DNA of 64,000 nucleotides, taken from the NCBI RefSeq assembly GCF_016862375.1, contig NZ_BOMV01000051.1, positions 1 to 64,000 of the forward strand, written 5' to 3'. Below the pieces are notes generated by a model. It had not been told where the DNA came from, searched no databases, and saw only the letters and a list, made by a program, of their open reading frames with translations. Both the position numbers and the translations under genes were made by a program. Numbering within the stretch: the first letter of the stretch is position 1; each line of letters starts with the position of its first letter. This document shows, piece by piece, positions 1 to 8,003 of this stretch. Source of the stretch: Paractinoplanes rishiriensis (GTDB taxonomy: Bacteria > Actinomycetota > Actinomycetes > Mycobacteriales > Micromonosporaceae).

Positions 1-5
1 CACGC

Positions 6-60
6 CCCACGGTGCGGTGGTGACTCTGGCCGAGCTCGCGGACGGCCCACGGTGCGGTGG
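6..60. repeat. Direct repeat of a 15-bp unit, 40 bp apart
   Basis: The 15-mer CCCACGGTGCGGTGG occurs at 6-20 and again at 46-60, with partly similar flanks. Only two copies are visible because the window starts here. More copies may lie to the left. No function is assigned. Confidence 0.5.
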
Positions 61-109
61 CCGTTCTGGCGTCGGAGCAAACATGACGTGGCCGGTCTCG
101 TTTCCGGTC

Positions 110-202
110 TCAGGTGGTCCGCCAGAGCAGCCCCTCGACCTGCCCGGCGATGCCGCCCGCCAGCTCGGGCGCGAGGTGCTGATACCTGGTGGTCATGGCC
201 AT
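110..202 (-). pseudogene. Possible C-terminal remnant of a tyrosine-type integrase
   Basis: Reading the minus strand from 202 to the stop at 110-112 gives a tail that begins MAMTTRYQHLAPEL and ends GQVEGLLW plus three residues. A TTRYQHL segment followed by an amphipathic stretch and a final LLW is typical of the extreme C-terminus of actinobacterial phage/plasmid tyrosine integrases, where the Tyr is the nucleophile. The frame stays open upstream, but I see no HxLR or LGH catalytic motifs in it, so at most a fragment survives. It could equally be chance similarity. Confidence 0.33.
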
Positions 203-940
203 TTCGACCACCTCGAATTTCGCCGTTCTTCGGGTTCGTTGCGCGCCACCACGTCTAGCGTCAGCCCAGGTCACACCGATGCCTGACGATCACGCTGCGA
301 ATATTGGGACCCCGCTGACCAAGCAAGTGCACGATTCACTTCGGCATCTGCGCTGATCTGGGACGCCGCGGTCGCCGTTTCGGTTTGGGCACGCTTAACG
401 GGTCGCCAGCGCGCGGCTGCCCCACGGCCGCCAGGCGATGGTGGCTCCGGGTCGCAATCTTGGGAAGTTCCGGGGGAACAGGAACTCGACAAGGTCTACC
501 GGCGGTGCGACCTTATAGGCGGCTTGGTGGCTTTTGTCGCGGCCAGGTAACGGCTGGCGGGAGCGATCGTCCACTGCCGGGATGACGGCCACGGCTGTTC
601 GGCATTCGGCTGCCAGGGACCGTGGGCTGGAAACAGGAATGCCGCTCCGGGTTCGGCCGAGGTGCTGTCACATAACGTGCATAACGGTCAATGGCGCAAG
701 CCGAGCGACCACGACGAGGCCGAGCAGCTTGCGCCGATACGCCTTGGGGCACAAGGACCCTGGGAAACCTTGTGACTCGACGCCGCCGCCATCCAGACCA
801 GTTCGCCGACCTTGGAAGCACTCCTTCGTCCTCGAACTGCTTCGAACTAAGAAGTTAGCCGCCCCGGGCGAATCCGAGTTCGGGTTCGCGGTTGTGTGAA
901 GCCCTGACCAAGACTCCTCGGCTGTAGTGCTTCGATCAGT

Positions 941-1324
941 TTAGTCGTCGAGGTATAGGCAGAAGGGGTGGCCGGCGGGGTCGAGCATTACGCGGACGTT
1001 CTCTTGTGGCTGGTGGGTGGCCAGCTCGGCGCCGGTGGACAGGGCGTGGGCTACGGCTGTGGGTAGGTCGTCGACCTCTATTTCCAGGTGCATGGACATC
1101 TGGGGGTGGCCGGGGGTGGCCGGCCAGACCGGGCGGGTGTAGTGGGGTTCGGTTTGGAAGCCCAGGTTGTAGCCGGCGTCGGGGGACGGGGCGACCGAGG
1201 CGTTGTTGGGGCCGCCGGGGAACAGCTGCCAGTCGAGTAGGCGGGCGTAGAAGCGGGCCAGTTCGAGGGCGTCGGGGGCGTCCAATGTGACGCCCCACCA
1301 CTGCTTTTTGCTCCGCAAGCTCAT
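941..1324 (-). CDS. VOC-superfamily (glyoxalase/bleomycin-resistance fold) protein
   Basis: The product is 127 residues, a normal length for a single-chain VOC protein with two beta-alpha-beta-beta-beta modules. The N-terminal module contains ALELARFYARLLDW, the classic helix after the first strand. The C-terminal module ends VMLDPAGHPFCLYLDD, where the D-P-x-G-H-P-F-C-L signature carries the usual metal-site region. The frame stays open 67 codons upstream, but that part is proline-rich and implausible, so the ATG at 1324 (MSLRSKKQWW) is taken as the start. Substrate is unknown. Related proteins are often annotated as glyoxalase-like or immunity-type binding proteins. It stands alone on the minus strand ahead of the Myb-like gene. 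Confidence 0.8.
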   Translation of the reverse strand: MSLRSKKQWWGVTLDAPDALELARFYARLLDWQLFPGGPNNASVAPSPDAGYNLGFQTEPHYTRPVWPATPGHPQMSMHLEIEVDDLPTAVAHALSTGAELATHQPQENVRVMLDPAGHPFCLYLDD

Positions 1325-1406
1325 GGGCGTAGAGATATCAGACGGGTCTGACAAGAAGGTGGCCCGGCCCGGCCCGGGCGGACCCGGGCCGGGAGGAAGG
1401 CGGTCA

Positions 1407-1958
1407 CTAGGCCTGGGCGGTGGGGGTGTCGGAGGTGGATGCGGGCGCGGGGGTGCGGGTGGGCGCCGGGGGCTCGGGCTCGGGCTCGGGAGTGGGGCGC
1501 CAGCGGGCGCCGGGGGCCAGCTCACCCAGGAACTCCAGGCGGGAGCGGATGCCGCCGTGGCTGCGGCCCAACTCGGTCATCAGGTCGCGGGGGCGGGCGC
1601 CGGCCCGGTAACGCGCCACCAGGGTTTCGTCGTCCTCGGGAGTCCAGCGGGTGCCCTGGTTGGGGTGGCGGCCGCGGCGTTCGGGAGGTGGGGCGACCCG
1701 GGAGGAGAGGGCCGGCTGGGTCATGGCGATCAGGCCGGCCAGGGTCGAGGTGAGAACGTCGGTGAGGCCGACCAGGTCGGCGGGGGCGAGGCCGCCGCTG
1801 ATCTCGCTCACCACGCGGCCGTCGCCGTCGCTGCTGACTATGCAGAGGTCGATCCGGTGGTCGTCGGTGGGGAACGCGGTGACCTGGTAATCGGTCTCGC
1901 CCAGGAGCAGGCGGCGGTCGAGGGTGATGGGCGAGGACTGGAGTGCGGTGGTGTTCAT
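1407..1958 (-). CDS. Hypothetical protein with Myb/SANT-like helix-turn-helix
   Basis: The 183-residue protein has an N-terminal alpha/beta region of about 85 residues that I do not recognise. It is followed at about residues 100-145 by RWTPEDDETLVARYRAG and a further helix with SHGGIRSRLEFLG. The pattern W-T-x-E-(D/E)-D-x-x-L resembles Myb/SANT-type or GcrA-like DNA-binding helices. The tail of about 35 residues is Pro/Glu/Thr-rich and probably disordered. It may bind DNA, but no regulon can be deduced. Homologues with this layout occur as orphan genes in actinobacteria (recalled, not checked). Confidence 0.65.
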   Translation of the reverse strand: MNTTALQSSPITLDRRLLLGETDYQVTAFPTDDHRIDLCIVSSDGDGRVVSEISGGLAPADLVGLTDVLTSTLAGLIAMTQPALSSRVAPPPERRGRHPNQGTRWTPEDDETLVARYRAGARPRDLMTELGRSHGGIRSRLEFLGELAPGARWRPTPEPEPEPPAPTRTPAPASTSDTPTAQA

Positions 1959-2009
1959 GGGGTGAGGGTAGGGGTGGCCTCTGACAGTTTTCGGGGGCTG
2001 GCGGCGGGC

Positions 2010-2516
2010 TCAACCGGCGCGGTTCAGCCAGGTGCGGTAGTGGCCGGCGAACGGCTCCGTGTTGGCGGTCAGGGCCGTGCGCAGGGCGTCGGTCGCGGCC
2101 AGCGCCGCCGCCACCACGTCCCCGGGATAGCCGAAGGTGACCCGATGTCGCGCGAACTCGTCCTCGTCCTCCACCGCCACCCGGCCGTCGCGGTACCGGA
2201 CCAGGTCGATGTCCAGGTCGACCACGGTGATCTCGCCGGGGCCGGTCCACCGGGCCGGGGTGGCGATGTCGCAGTAGAGGTCCCGGTCGTCCGGCTCGGC
2301 CAGGAAGAGTGCCATCCACCAGCCGCCGACCGGTAACAGGCGGACCGCGTCGGCACGGGTGAGCCGGGGGCGTTTGCCGCCGTAGTGAAAGGTGACCCGG
2401 CTGCCGGCGGGGGTGGCGATCCAGGTGCCGAAGCTGTCCTCGCCGAGGAGGCGCCCGGTCACCTGCCGGTGCGGCCGGCCGTCGAACTTGCGCAGCACGA
2501 GATCCACCGGCGTCAC
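2010..2516 (-). CDS. DUF402 (FomD-like) domain protein
   Basis: The 168-residue product matches the DUF402 fold. It has a beta-barrel start (DLVLRKFDGRPHRQVTG), a YCDIATPARW strand, and then VVDLDIDLVRYRDG and VEDEDEFARH, which carry the conserved acidic residues of the family. FomD, the best-studied member, hydrolyses CMP-phosphonate diesters in fosfomycin synthesis, and other members act on nucleoside diphosphates. No phosphonate genes lie nearby, so a general nucleotide-phosphohydrolase role is only inferred. The start is GTG at 2516. The gene ends about 50 bp upstream of the Myb-like gene on the same strand. Confidence 0.8.
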   Translation of the reverse strand: MTPVDLVLRKFDGRPHRQVTGRLLGEDSFGTWIATPAGSRVTFHYGGKRPRLTRADAVRLLPVGGWWMALFLAEPDDRDLYCDIATPARWTGPGEITVVDLDIDLVRYRDGRVAVEDEDEFARHRVTFGYPGDVVAAALAATDALRTALTANTEPFAGHYRTWLNRAG

Positions 2517-2620
2517 GCCGCGAGGCTACCGCGAGACCGGCCGGGGCCTGGGGCGTGGAGACCGAATGGCAACCGGGCGGACCTTAACCTGACCCGGGCC
2601 GGAGCCGATTCCTTGTGGCA

Positions 2621-2685
2621 CCTGCGGGAGATACCGCAGGTGGGCGGGCACCGGTCGGATTCCCCTCGGCGATCGGTGCCCGCCC
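2621..2685 (+). repeat. Two consecutive perfect inverted repeats in a leader region
   Basis: CCTGCGG at 2621-2627 is complementary to CCGCAGG at 2634-2640 (6-nt loop). Immediately downstream, GGGCGGGCACCG at 2642-2653 is complementary to CGGTGCCCGCCC at 2674-2685 (20-nt loop, 12 perfect pairs). Neither is followed by a T-run on the plus strand. They lie between the divergently read DUF402 gene and the membrane-protein gene, so they may be operators or a structured 5' leader. Confidence 0.6.
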
Positions 2686-2815
2686 GGAAACCCGGGGCTA
2701 GGGGCGAGCGATGGCGACCGAACTGCACATCGGCATTGATGCCGAGAAAGTTGTGGTTTCGGCGGGTGCCATCCGCGTTCGGGCCGGGCGTGCGCGACGG
2801 TGTCGCACCGGAACG

Positions 2816-3553
2816 GTGACCGAGAGTCTGCCGGTGCCGCCCAGCGGGCGCAGCCGGGACGTGCGGGTTGCCTTCCTGGCCAGGCTGACGCTGCCCACGC
2901 TGTTCACGGTTGCCGTGCTCTATGCCGCCGGGGTTCCGGCCTGGTTGCTCGCCGGCGGTGCCGCCGGGCTGCTCGGGCTGGCCTGGCGACGGGACGCCCG
3001 GCGCAGTCAGAAGACGATCTTTGCGGTGCCCGGCGACGCTCGGGTGCTGCGTACCGCCGAGGAGCGGGCGGCATACCAGCGGGCCGTCGGGGTTTCGCGC
3101 CGGGTGCGGCGGACCTGGCCGGGGTTGCCCGGCATGATCGACCCGGTGCTTGCCGACCGGTCGCTCACCCATGCCCTGGACGACCTGGCCACCCTGCTGG
3201 TGCGCCGGCAGGAGCTGCGCCGGCTGCGGGCCGGTCTGTCCGGCGTGCCGCAGCAGGCCGTGCCGGACGACAGCCCGGCGCTGGCCGCCCTGGACGCGCA
3301 GCGCGAGCACGCCGAACGCCTCTGGCTGGAGACCGCCGAGCAGGCCAACCGCATCCTGCGCAGCATCGACGCGGCCGCGCTGGCCGGCGAGACGTTCCTG
3401 CACGAGCAGCGGATCAGCGACACCGCGCGGCGGGCCGAGCGGGCGCTGAGCCGGCTCACCGTGGGCGCGCCGCCGGCCGAGTCGGCGCCGGAACTGGCCG
3501 ACCGCACGGCTGCCGTGCTGGCCGCCTACCGGGAGCTCGAAAAGCTCGGTTAG
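2816..3553 (+). CDS. Conserved hypothetical membrane-anchored protein
   Basis: The 245-residue product has two closely spaced hydrophobic segments near the N-terminus (about residues 17-45, with LPTLFTVAVLYAAGVPAWLL). A long, mostly helical Arg/Glu/Ala-rich region then reaches the C-terminus and looks like a cytoplasmic coiled-coil domain. The frame is open from an ATG at 2711, but those 35 extra residues have an unlikely composition and overlap a region rich in inverted repeats. I therefore prefer the GTG at 2816 (MTESLPVPP). No known domain is recognised. It lies 27 bp ahead of the XRE-cupin gene on the same strand, so the two may be co-transcribed. Confidence 0.65.
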   Translation: MTESLPVPPSGRSRDVRVAFLARLTLPTLFTVAVLYAAGVPAWLLAGGAAGLLGLAWRRDARRSQKTIFAVPGDARVLRTAEERAAYQRAVGVSRRVRRTWPGLPGMIDPVLADRSLTHALDDLATLLVRRQELRRLRAGLSGVPQQAVPDDSPALAALDAQREHAERLWLETAEQANRILRSIDAAALAGETFLHEQRISDTARRAERALSRLTVGAPPAESAPELADRTAAVLAAYRELEKLG

Positions 3554-3580
3554 GCCGCGGCCAGAGCAACAATGGTTGCC

Positions 3581-4177
3581 ATGACGGCAAACGACGACGT
3601 GCTGCGTGAGGTGGGTCCGCGGCTGCGGGCCCTGCGCACCAAGGCCGGCACCACCCTCGCGGCGCTGGCCGAGACCACCGGCATCTCGGTGAGCACGCTT
3701 TCGCGGCTGGAGTCGGGTCAGCGTAAGGCCACCCTCGAGCTGCTGCTGCCGCTGGCCCGGGCCTACCGGGTGCCGCTCGACGAACTGGTCGGCGCGCCGC
3801 CGACCGGTGATCCGCGGGTCTATGCTCGGCCGATCACCCACCACGGTCAGACCATTCTGCCGCTCAGCCGCAACCCGGGCGGGCCGCAGGCGTTCAAGCA
3901 CATCATCGCGCCCGACTCCCGGCAGGAACCGGACCCTAAAACCCATGAGGGGTACGAGTGGCTGTACGTGCTGAGCGGCCGGCTGCGACTGATTCTGGGC
4001 GCCCACGACCTGGTGCTGCCGGCCGGTGAGGCGGCCGAGTTCGACACCCGGGTGCCGCACTGGTTCGGCAGCGCGGGCAGCGGTCCGGTGGAGTTCCTGA
4101 CGATCTTCGACCAGCAGGGGGCGCGGATTCACGTGCGGGCCCGGCCCAGGAAGGCCCAGCAGCCTGAAGGTCAGTAG
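3581..4177 (+). CDS. XRE-family regulator with C-terminal cupin sensor
   Basis: The protein has 198 residues. An N-terminal lambda-repressor-type HTH (about residues 8-62) has the recognition region TTGISVSTLSRLESGQRK. A cupin domain (about residues 85-185) shows the barrel motifs HEGYEWLYVLSGRLRLILG and PAGEAAEFDTRVPHWF. XRE-cupin proteins usually repress a neighbouring transporter or catabolic gene in response to a small molecule bound in the cupin barrel. No obvious target is adjacent here except the membrane-protein gene just upstream. An in-frame ATG at 3572 would add three residues. Confidence 0.85.
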   Translation: MTANDDVLREVGPRLRALRTKAGTTLAALAETTGISVSTLSRLESGQRKATLELLLPLARAYRVPLDELVGAPPTGDPRVYARPITHHGQTILPLSRNPGGPQAFKHIIAPDSRQEPDPKTHEGYEWLYVLSGRLRLILGAHDLVLPAGEAAEFDTRVPHWFGSAGSGPVEFLTIFDQQGARIHVRARPRKAQQPEGQ

Positions 4178-4390
4178 CGCCGCGGCGTTCCCGGTGGGCG
4201 GGAGCCGGCCGGTCGCGAGCCGCGGGGCCCGGTGCCGGCCCCGCGGCCGCGCGGATTCATTCCATTGTGCGACTCGACCTGCACCTGGAATGCCATTAGT
4301 TTGTCTGACGACATGCGTGCCCCCGCCCATGCCCGTGAACCGTCCGCTACCAGCGTCAACGATTCGGCGGCCGGTGGGTCGTCGGCGCCG

Positions 4391-5059
4391 TCAAACGGCC
4401 CGGCGGGCGGTGGACATCTGCCGGGGCACGGTCAGGCGCGGGGTGCGCACCGTGCCGAGGGCATCCACCAGCAGGGACTGCACGACCTCGGCCTCGGGCA
4501 GCCGCCACTGTGTCCGCTCGGGGCGGACCGCCCACCGCACCGGGCCCTCCAGCATCCGGGTGGGTGGCGCCGGGATCCACGAGCCGAGCCCGTGCCGCAC
4601 CACGTCCAGCCGATGATCCAGTTCGGATCGCAGTGGGCTGCCGGGCCTGGTCAGGAACATCCATCGACCGGCCGCGGTGACCGCGACCGGCCCCAGGGCG
4701 CCGGCACCGAGCAGCCGGGACGTGCCGAGTACCCGCAGGCCGAGCGAGGCCGGCACCTCCAGCACGTCGAACCGCCAGCCGGTGGCGAGCAGGACGGTGT
4801 ATGCGCCGTGCCGCCACCAGGAGTGCACCCGGCCCAGGTCGGTCGACGCGCTGTCCTCCCAGGACTCCAGCGCCGGGTGACAGGTCATGATCGGGCAGCC
4901 GGGCCGGCCACAGAGGAACCGGTGACCGGTCAGCCGGGCACCGGGCGTCACCGGCCAGCCGTGCTCGGCGTACCGGATCGCGGCCCGGCGCAGGCGTATC
5001 CGGTCCAGCCGGTCGACAAGCGCCGGTGGGACGAACGGCCGATGGACGGTCCACTGCAT
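4391..5059 (-). CDS. Bifunctional DNA primase/polymerase (PrimPol)-type protein, short form
   Basis: The 222-residue protein resembles the N-terminal primase-polymerase domain family common in actinobacteria. It has RRAAIRYAEHGWPVTPGA, a Cys/His cluster (CGRPGCPIMTCHP), W-E-D-S-A-S-T-D, and RFDVLEVPASLG at the place where replicative PrimPols carry the catalytic acidic pair. It lacks any helicase domain, so it is a free-standing single-domain form. Such proteins are widespread in Streptomyces and relatives without a proven enzymatic role, and the acidic motif here is D-x-x-E rather than D-x-D/E. It is transcribed divergently from the XRE/flavoprotein pair. Confidence 0.72.
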   Translation of the reverse strand: MQWTVHRPFVPPALVDRLDRIRLRRAAIRYAEHGWPVTPGARLTGHRFLCGRPGCPIMTCHPALESWEDSASTDLGRVHSWWRHGAYTVLLATGWRFDVLEVPASLGLRVLGTSRLLGAGALGPVAVTAAGRWMFLTRPGSPLRSELDHRLDVVRHGLGSWIPAPPTRMLEGPVRWAVRPERTQWRLPEAEVVQSLLVDALGTVRTPRLTVPRQMSTARRAV

Positions 5060-5157
5060 GGCTCGATAACCCCCGATCTAGGCGGATCGCGGCCATATCA
5101 GCCGCGGGTGCCGTATCCAAGGACGACACGCATCGTTGTTTCCGGCAGATCCGCCCT

Positions 5158-5172
5158 TTGCAAGTTGCAACA
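5158..5172. promoter_or_regulatory. TTGCAA direct repeat in the divergent PrimPol/XRE promoter region
   Basis: TTTGCAAGTTGCAAC at 5158-5172 contains the self-complementary hexamer TTGCAA twice, separated by one base. It sits about 100 bp upstream of the PrimPol start (5059) and 130 bp upstream of the XRE start (5302), inside a locally AT-richer patch. It could be a binding site for the XRE protein. This is position-based inference only. Confidence 0.35.
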
Positions 5173-5301
5173 AAAACTACGAGCATCGGTGAGCAGGCGA
5201 TCACACACGCTGTGCGACGTGCGCACACGCGGAGCGTTCAGACTGTGAGATGACAGAAGGGCTCGCCGGCGGGGGCCGCCGGACGAGTCGGGGGAGGCAC
5301 C

Positions 5302-6528
5302 GTGGACGAGCTGCCGATCGGCCGCCGCGTCGCCTATTGGCGCGGCCGACGCAAGATGTCCCAGCAGGTCTTCGCTGACCGGCTGGGAAAGTCCAAGAGC
5401 TGGGTTGACAAGGTGGAGCGGGGGGTCCGCCGACTCGACAAGTTCTCCGTCGTCTACGAGATCGCCGACGTACTTCAGGTCGACGTCCAGCTGCTGCTGG
5501 GCAAGGACGTGGAACGCCGGCCCGAAACACAGAACTGCATCGACCAGGTGGAGGTCGAGGAGATCCGGGCGGCCCTGGAGCGCTATGACCAGATGAGCGC
5601 GTTCTTCCAGGCCGTACCGAACTCGCCGCCGCTGTCCGAGATGCGCAAGGCGGTCAGCCACGCCTGGCTGACCTACCAGCATGCCAAGTACGGCGTGCTC
5701 GCCCGTACGCTGCCCAAGCTCTTGCGGGATGCGCAGGCGGCGGACAGCGCGCACGCCAGCACCATCGAGGCCAGGGACGCGGCGCACCTGCTCGGGCAGG
5801 TCTACCAGATCGCGTCGTCGGCGCTGCGCAAGGTCGGTGAGCACGAGCTGTCCTGGCTGGCGGCGGACCGCTCGATCGCGGTGTCGCAGCGGGCCGGCGA
5901 CCAGCTGCTCGCCGGGCTGGCCAGCTACCGGGTGGGCAGCGCGCTGCTGGCCCTCGGCCGGGTCCGGCCGTCGCTCGAGGTCAACGTCAACATCGCGAAC
6001 CGGCTGGCGCCCAGCCACGAGCCGGCCAAGGCCGACCGGCTCTCCGTGTACGGGATGCTGCTGCTCAACGGCGCGATGGCGGCCGCGCGGATCGGCGACA
6101 GTGCGACCGTGCGCGACCTGTTGTGCGGCGCCGAGCAGGCGTCGCTCGAGCTGGGCGGCGACTTCAACCACTACTGGACCAGCTTCGGCCCGACCAACGT
6201 GCAGCTGCACCGCTGTGCGACCGCGGTCGAGCTGGGCGACGGACGGACCGCGGTGGAGACTCACGAGCGGATCGACCAGGTCGGCTTCCAGGCGCTGCTG
6301 CCGGAGCGCCGGGCGCACCACTTCCTGGACATCGCCCGCGGTTACACCCAGATCGGCAACGTCGAGAAGGCCAGCGAGATGCTCCTCGAGGGTGACCGGC
6401 TCGCCCCGTCCGAGATCCGCTGTCGCCCGCTCGCGCACGAGGTTCTTTCGGACGTCCTCCGCCGGACGCGGGGGACGCCGCCAGCTCCGATCGCGGAGTT
6501 GGCTGAGCAGATGGGAGTCGGCGTATGA
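5302..6528 (+). CDS. XRE-family regulator with TPR-like C-terminal domain
   Basis: The product has 408 residues. The N-terminal HTH (about residues 8-65) has KMSQQVFADRLGKSKSWVDKVE, and the rest is all-helical with TPR-like spacing (about 90-400), as in actinobacterial XRE-TPR regulators. The GTG start at 5302 is preceded by GGGGGAGG at a good distance. The gene stops 16 bp before the flavoprotein gene, so the pair is very likely one operon. Regulators of this type paired with a small flavoprotein recur in actinobacteria (recalled). The ligand is unknown. A TPR domain suggests control by a peptide or a partner protein. Confidence 0.82.
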   Translation: MDELPIGRRVAYWRGRRKMSQQVFADRLGKSKSWVDKVERGVRRLDKFSVVYEIADVLQVDVQLLLGKDVERRPETQNCIDQVEVEEIRAALERYDQMSAFFQAVPNSPPLSEMRKAVSHAWLTYQHAKYGVLARTLPKLLRDAQAADSAHASTIEARDAAHLLGQVYQIASSALRKVGEHELSWLAADRSIAVSQRAGDQLLAGLASYRVGSALLALGRVRPSLEVNVNIANRLAPSHEPAKADRLSVYGMLLLNGAMAAARIGDSATVRDLLCGAEQASLELGGDFNHYWTSFGPTNVQLHRCATAVELGDGRTAVETHERIDQVGFQALLPERRAHHFLDIARGYTQIGNVEKASEMLLEGDRLAPSEIRCRPLAHEVLSDVLRRTRGTPPAPIAELAEQMGVGV

Positions 6529-6544
6529 GGTGGGCACGCGCGTG

Positions 6545-7129
6545 ATGACCGGTAACCCTTCGCCCGGAGTGCTCTACATCCTGGTCTGCGGTTCCCCGAT
6601 TGCCCGGGACGTCGGCATTCTGGTCGGCCTGGCCCAGCAGGAAGGCTGGGACGTGTGCGTGATCACCACCCCGGACGGGCGCAAGTTCGTCGACGTGCCC
6701 GCACTCCAGCAGCAGACCGGACATCCGGTACGCACCTACTACAAGAGTCCCGGCGACCCCGACACGCTGCCGCCGGCGGACGCGATGATCGTCGCGCCCG
6801 CCACGGTCAACACGGTCAACAAGTGGGCCGCCGGGATCACCGACACCCTGGTCCTGGGCCTGTTGGTGGAGGGATACGGGTACGGCCTCCCGACGGCTGT
6901 CGTCCCGTACACCAACAACGTCATGGCCCTGCACCCCGTGTTGCACGAGAGCCTGGCCCGGCTCCGCGACTGGGGCGTCCACGTCCTGTACGGCGAGGAC
7001 GTGTGCCGCCTCGGCAAGCCCGGGCAGACCGATCGCTTCCGCAAGACGTTCCCGTGGCGCCGCGCGTTGCAGGCGGTCAGCAGTCCGGTGACGATGAGCA
7101 GCCGAGTCGAGCCGGGCGCGCTGTCGTAG
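6545..7129 (+). CDS. HFCD-type flavoprotein (Dfp/EpiD-like decarboxylase fold)
   Basis: The protein has 194 residues. GVLYILVCGSPIARDVGILV forms the first beta-alpha unit. DAMIVAPATVNTVNKWAAGI aligns with the PASANT motif of homo-oligomeric flavin-containing Cys decarboxylases, with the second motif in NNVMALHPVLHESL. This superfamily includes 4'-phosphopantothenoylcysteine decarboxylase and the peptide decarboxylases EpiD/MrsD. No RiPP precursor or pantothenate partner is visible next to it. GTG codons at 6530 and 6542 are alternative starts, and ATG 6545 is chosen. Its partner is the XRE regulator 16 bp upstream, so a redox- or flavin-linked signalling role is possible. Confidence 0.8.
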   Translation: MTGNPSPGVLYILVCGSPIARDVGILVGLAQQEGWDVCVITTPDGRKFVDVPALQQQTGHPVRTYYKSPGDPDTLPPADAMIVAPATVNTVNKWAAGITDTLVLGLLVEGYGYGLPTAVVPYTNNVMALHPVLHESLARLRDWGVHVLYGEDVCRLGKPGQTDRFRKTFPWRRALQAVSSPVTMSSRVEPGALS

Positions 7130-7148
7130 CCAGATAGAGTTGGCGGCC

Positions 7149-8003
7149 GTGACCGACACTGCCGCACCACCCACCGTCCTGGACGTGGTGAACGCGCTGG
7201 ACCGGCGTTACCCGCGGGACTGGGCGGAGTCCTGGGACCGGGTGGGGTTGGTGCTCGGCGATCTCGCCCATCCGGTGCATCGGGTGCTGTGCGTGGTCGA
7301 CTGCGTGCCGGAGACCGTCGACGAGGCCCTCGCGGCCGGTGCCGATCTCGTCGTGGCGCACCATCCGCTGCTGCTCAAGCCGGTTTCGTCGATCGCGCCG
7401 GACACGTACAAGGGCCGGATCATCCATCGCATGATCCGCGGCGACGTGGCGCTCTACGTGGCGCACACCAATGCCGACGTGGCCAATCCCGGCGTTTCGG
7501 ACGCGCTGGCGGCCCGGCTCGACCTGACCGGCCTGCGCCCGCTGGTCCCGGCGACCGGCGTGGCCGCCGGCGACGGCCGGGGCACCGGGCGGATCGGCGA
7601 GCTGCCGGGCCCGATGGACCTGGCCGAGTTCACCGGGTACGCGGCGAGCCGGTTGCCGGCGACCTCGGCGGGGGTACGCTCGGCCGGCGACCCGGCCCGG
7701 ACGGTCCGGACCGTGGCGGTCTGCGGCGGTGCGGGCGACTCGTTCCTGGCCGACGCACGCCGGGCGGGCGTCGACGCGTACCTCTGTGCCGATCTGCGCC
7801 ACCACCCGGCGAGTGAGCATCTCGCCGAGGAGGGCCCCGCGCTGCTCGATGTCGCCCATTGGGCGACCGAGCGACCCTGGCTGGATGACGTGGCCGCCTG
7901 GCTCGGCGGACAATTCGGCGTCACGGTGACGGTGTCCGACGTGGACACCGATCCCTGGACGGTTCATGCTTTCAGTTCCTCGTCGAAGGAGACCCAGCCG
8001 TGA
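7149..8003 (+). CDS. Nif3-like dinuclear metal-centre protein (NIF3/YbgI family)
   Basis: The 284-residue protein carries the family hallmarks. W-A-E-S-W-D-R-V-G-L lies near the N-terminus, and the metal-binding segments are DLVVAHHPLLLKP (two His) and YVAHTNADVANPGVSD. The C-terminal segment with DVAHWATERPW supplies the last ligands. The length fits the form without the central PII-like insert. The biochemical role of the family is unsettled (hydrolase or GTP-cyclohydrolase-like). GTG 7149 is chosen over TTG 7140 because of the GAG-containing site at 7137. Its stop overlaps the next start by 4 bp. The same trio of genes is adjacent in M. tuberculosis (Rv2230c, Rv2229c, Rv2228c). Confidence 0.88.
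   Translation: MTDTAAPPTVLDVVNALDRRYPRDWAESWDRVGLVLGDLAHPVHRVLCVVDCVPETVDEALAAGADLVVAHHPLLLKPVSSIAPDTYKGRIIHRMIRGDVALYVAHTNADVANPGVSDALAARLDLTGLRPLVPATGVAAGDGRGTGRIGELPGPMDLAEFTGYAASRLPATSAGVRSAGDPARTVRTVAVCGGAGDSFLADARRAGVDAYLCADLRHHPASEHLAEEGPALLDVAHWATERPWLDDVAAWLGGQFGVTVTVSDVDTDPWTVHAFSSSSKETQP

Larger units (their letters stand above)
1..940. other. Gene-poor stretch without an intact gene
   Basis: No open frame here shows a recognisable domain or a convincing ribosome binding site. Frames of 60-120 codons exist on both strands but read as arginine/proline-rich shadow translations. The only recognisable piece is a possible integrase C-terminal tail at 110-202 on the minus strand. The stretch ends where the first clear gene (VOC protein, minus strand) stops at 941. 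The low coding quality next to dense genes suggests decayed accessory DNA, which is an inference. Confidence 0.5.

Noticed and set aside
534..899. 121-codon frame on the plus strand in the left gene-poor stretch
   Set aside because: No RBS, no motif, and unusual Arg/Cys/Thr composition. Probably chance.
2513..4330. 605-codon open frame on the minus strand
   Set aside because: It spans antisense of the membrane-protein and XRE-cupin genes and has no recognisable domain.
6545..7129. Lanthipeptide or linaridin-type gene cluster around the HFCD flavoprotein
   Set aside because: No precursor peptide, dehydratase or cyclase gene is present on either side. Only the XRE regulator is linked.
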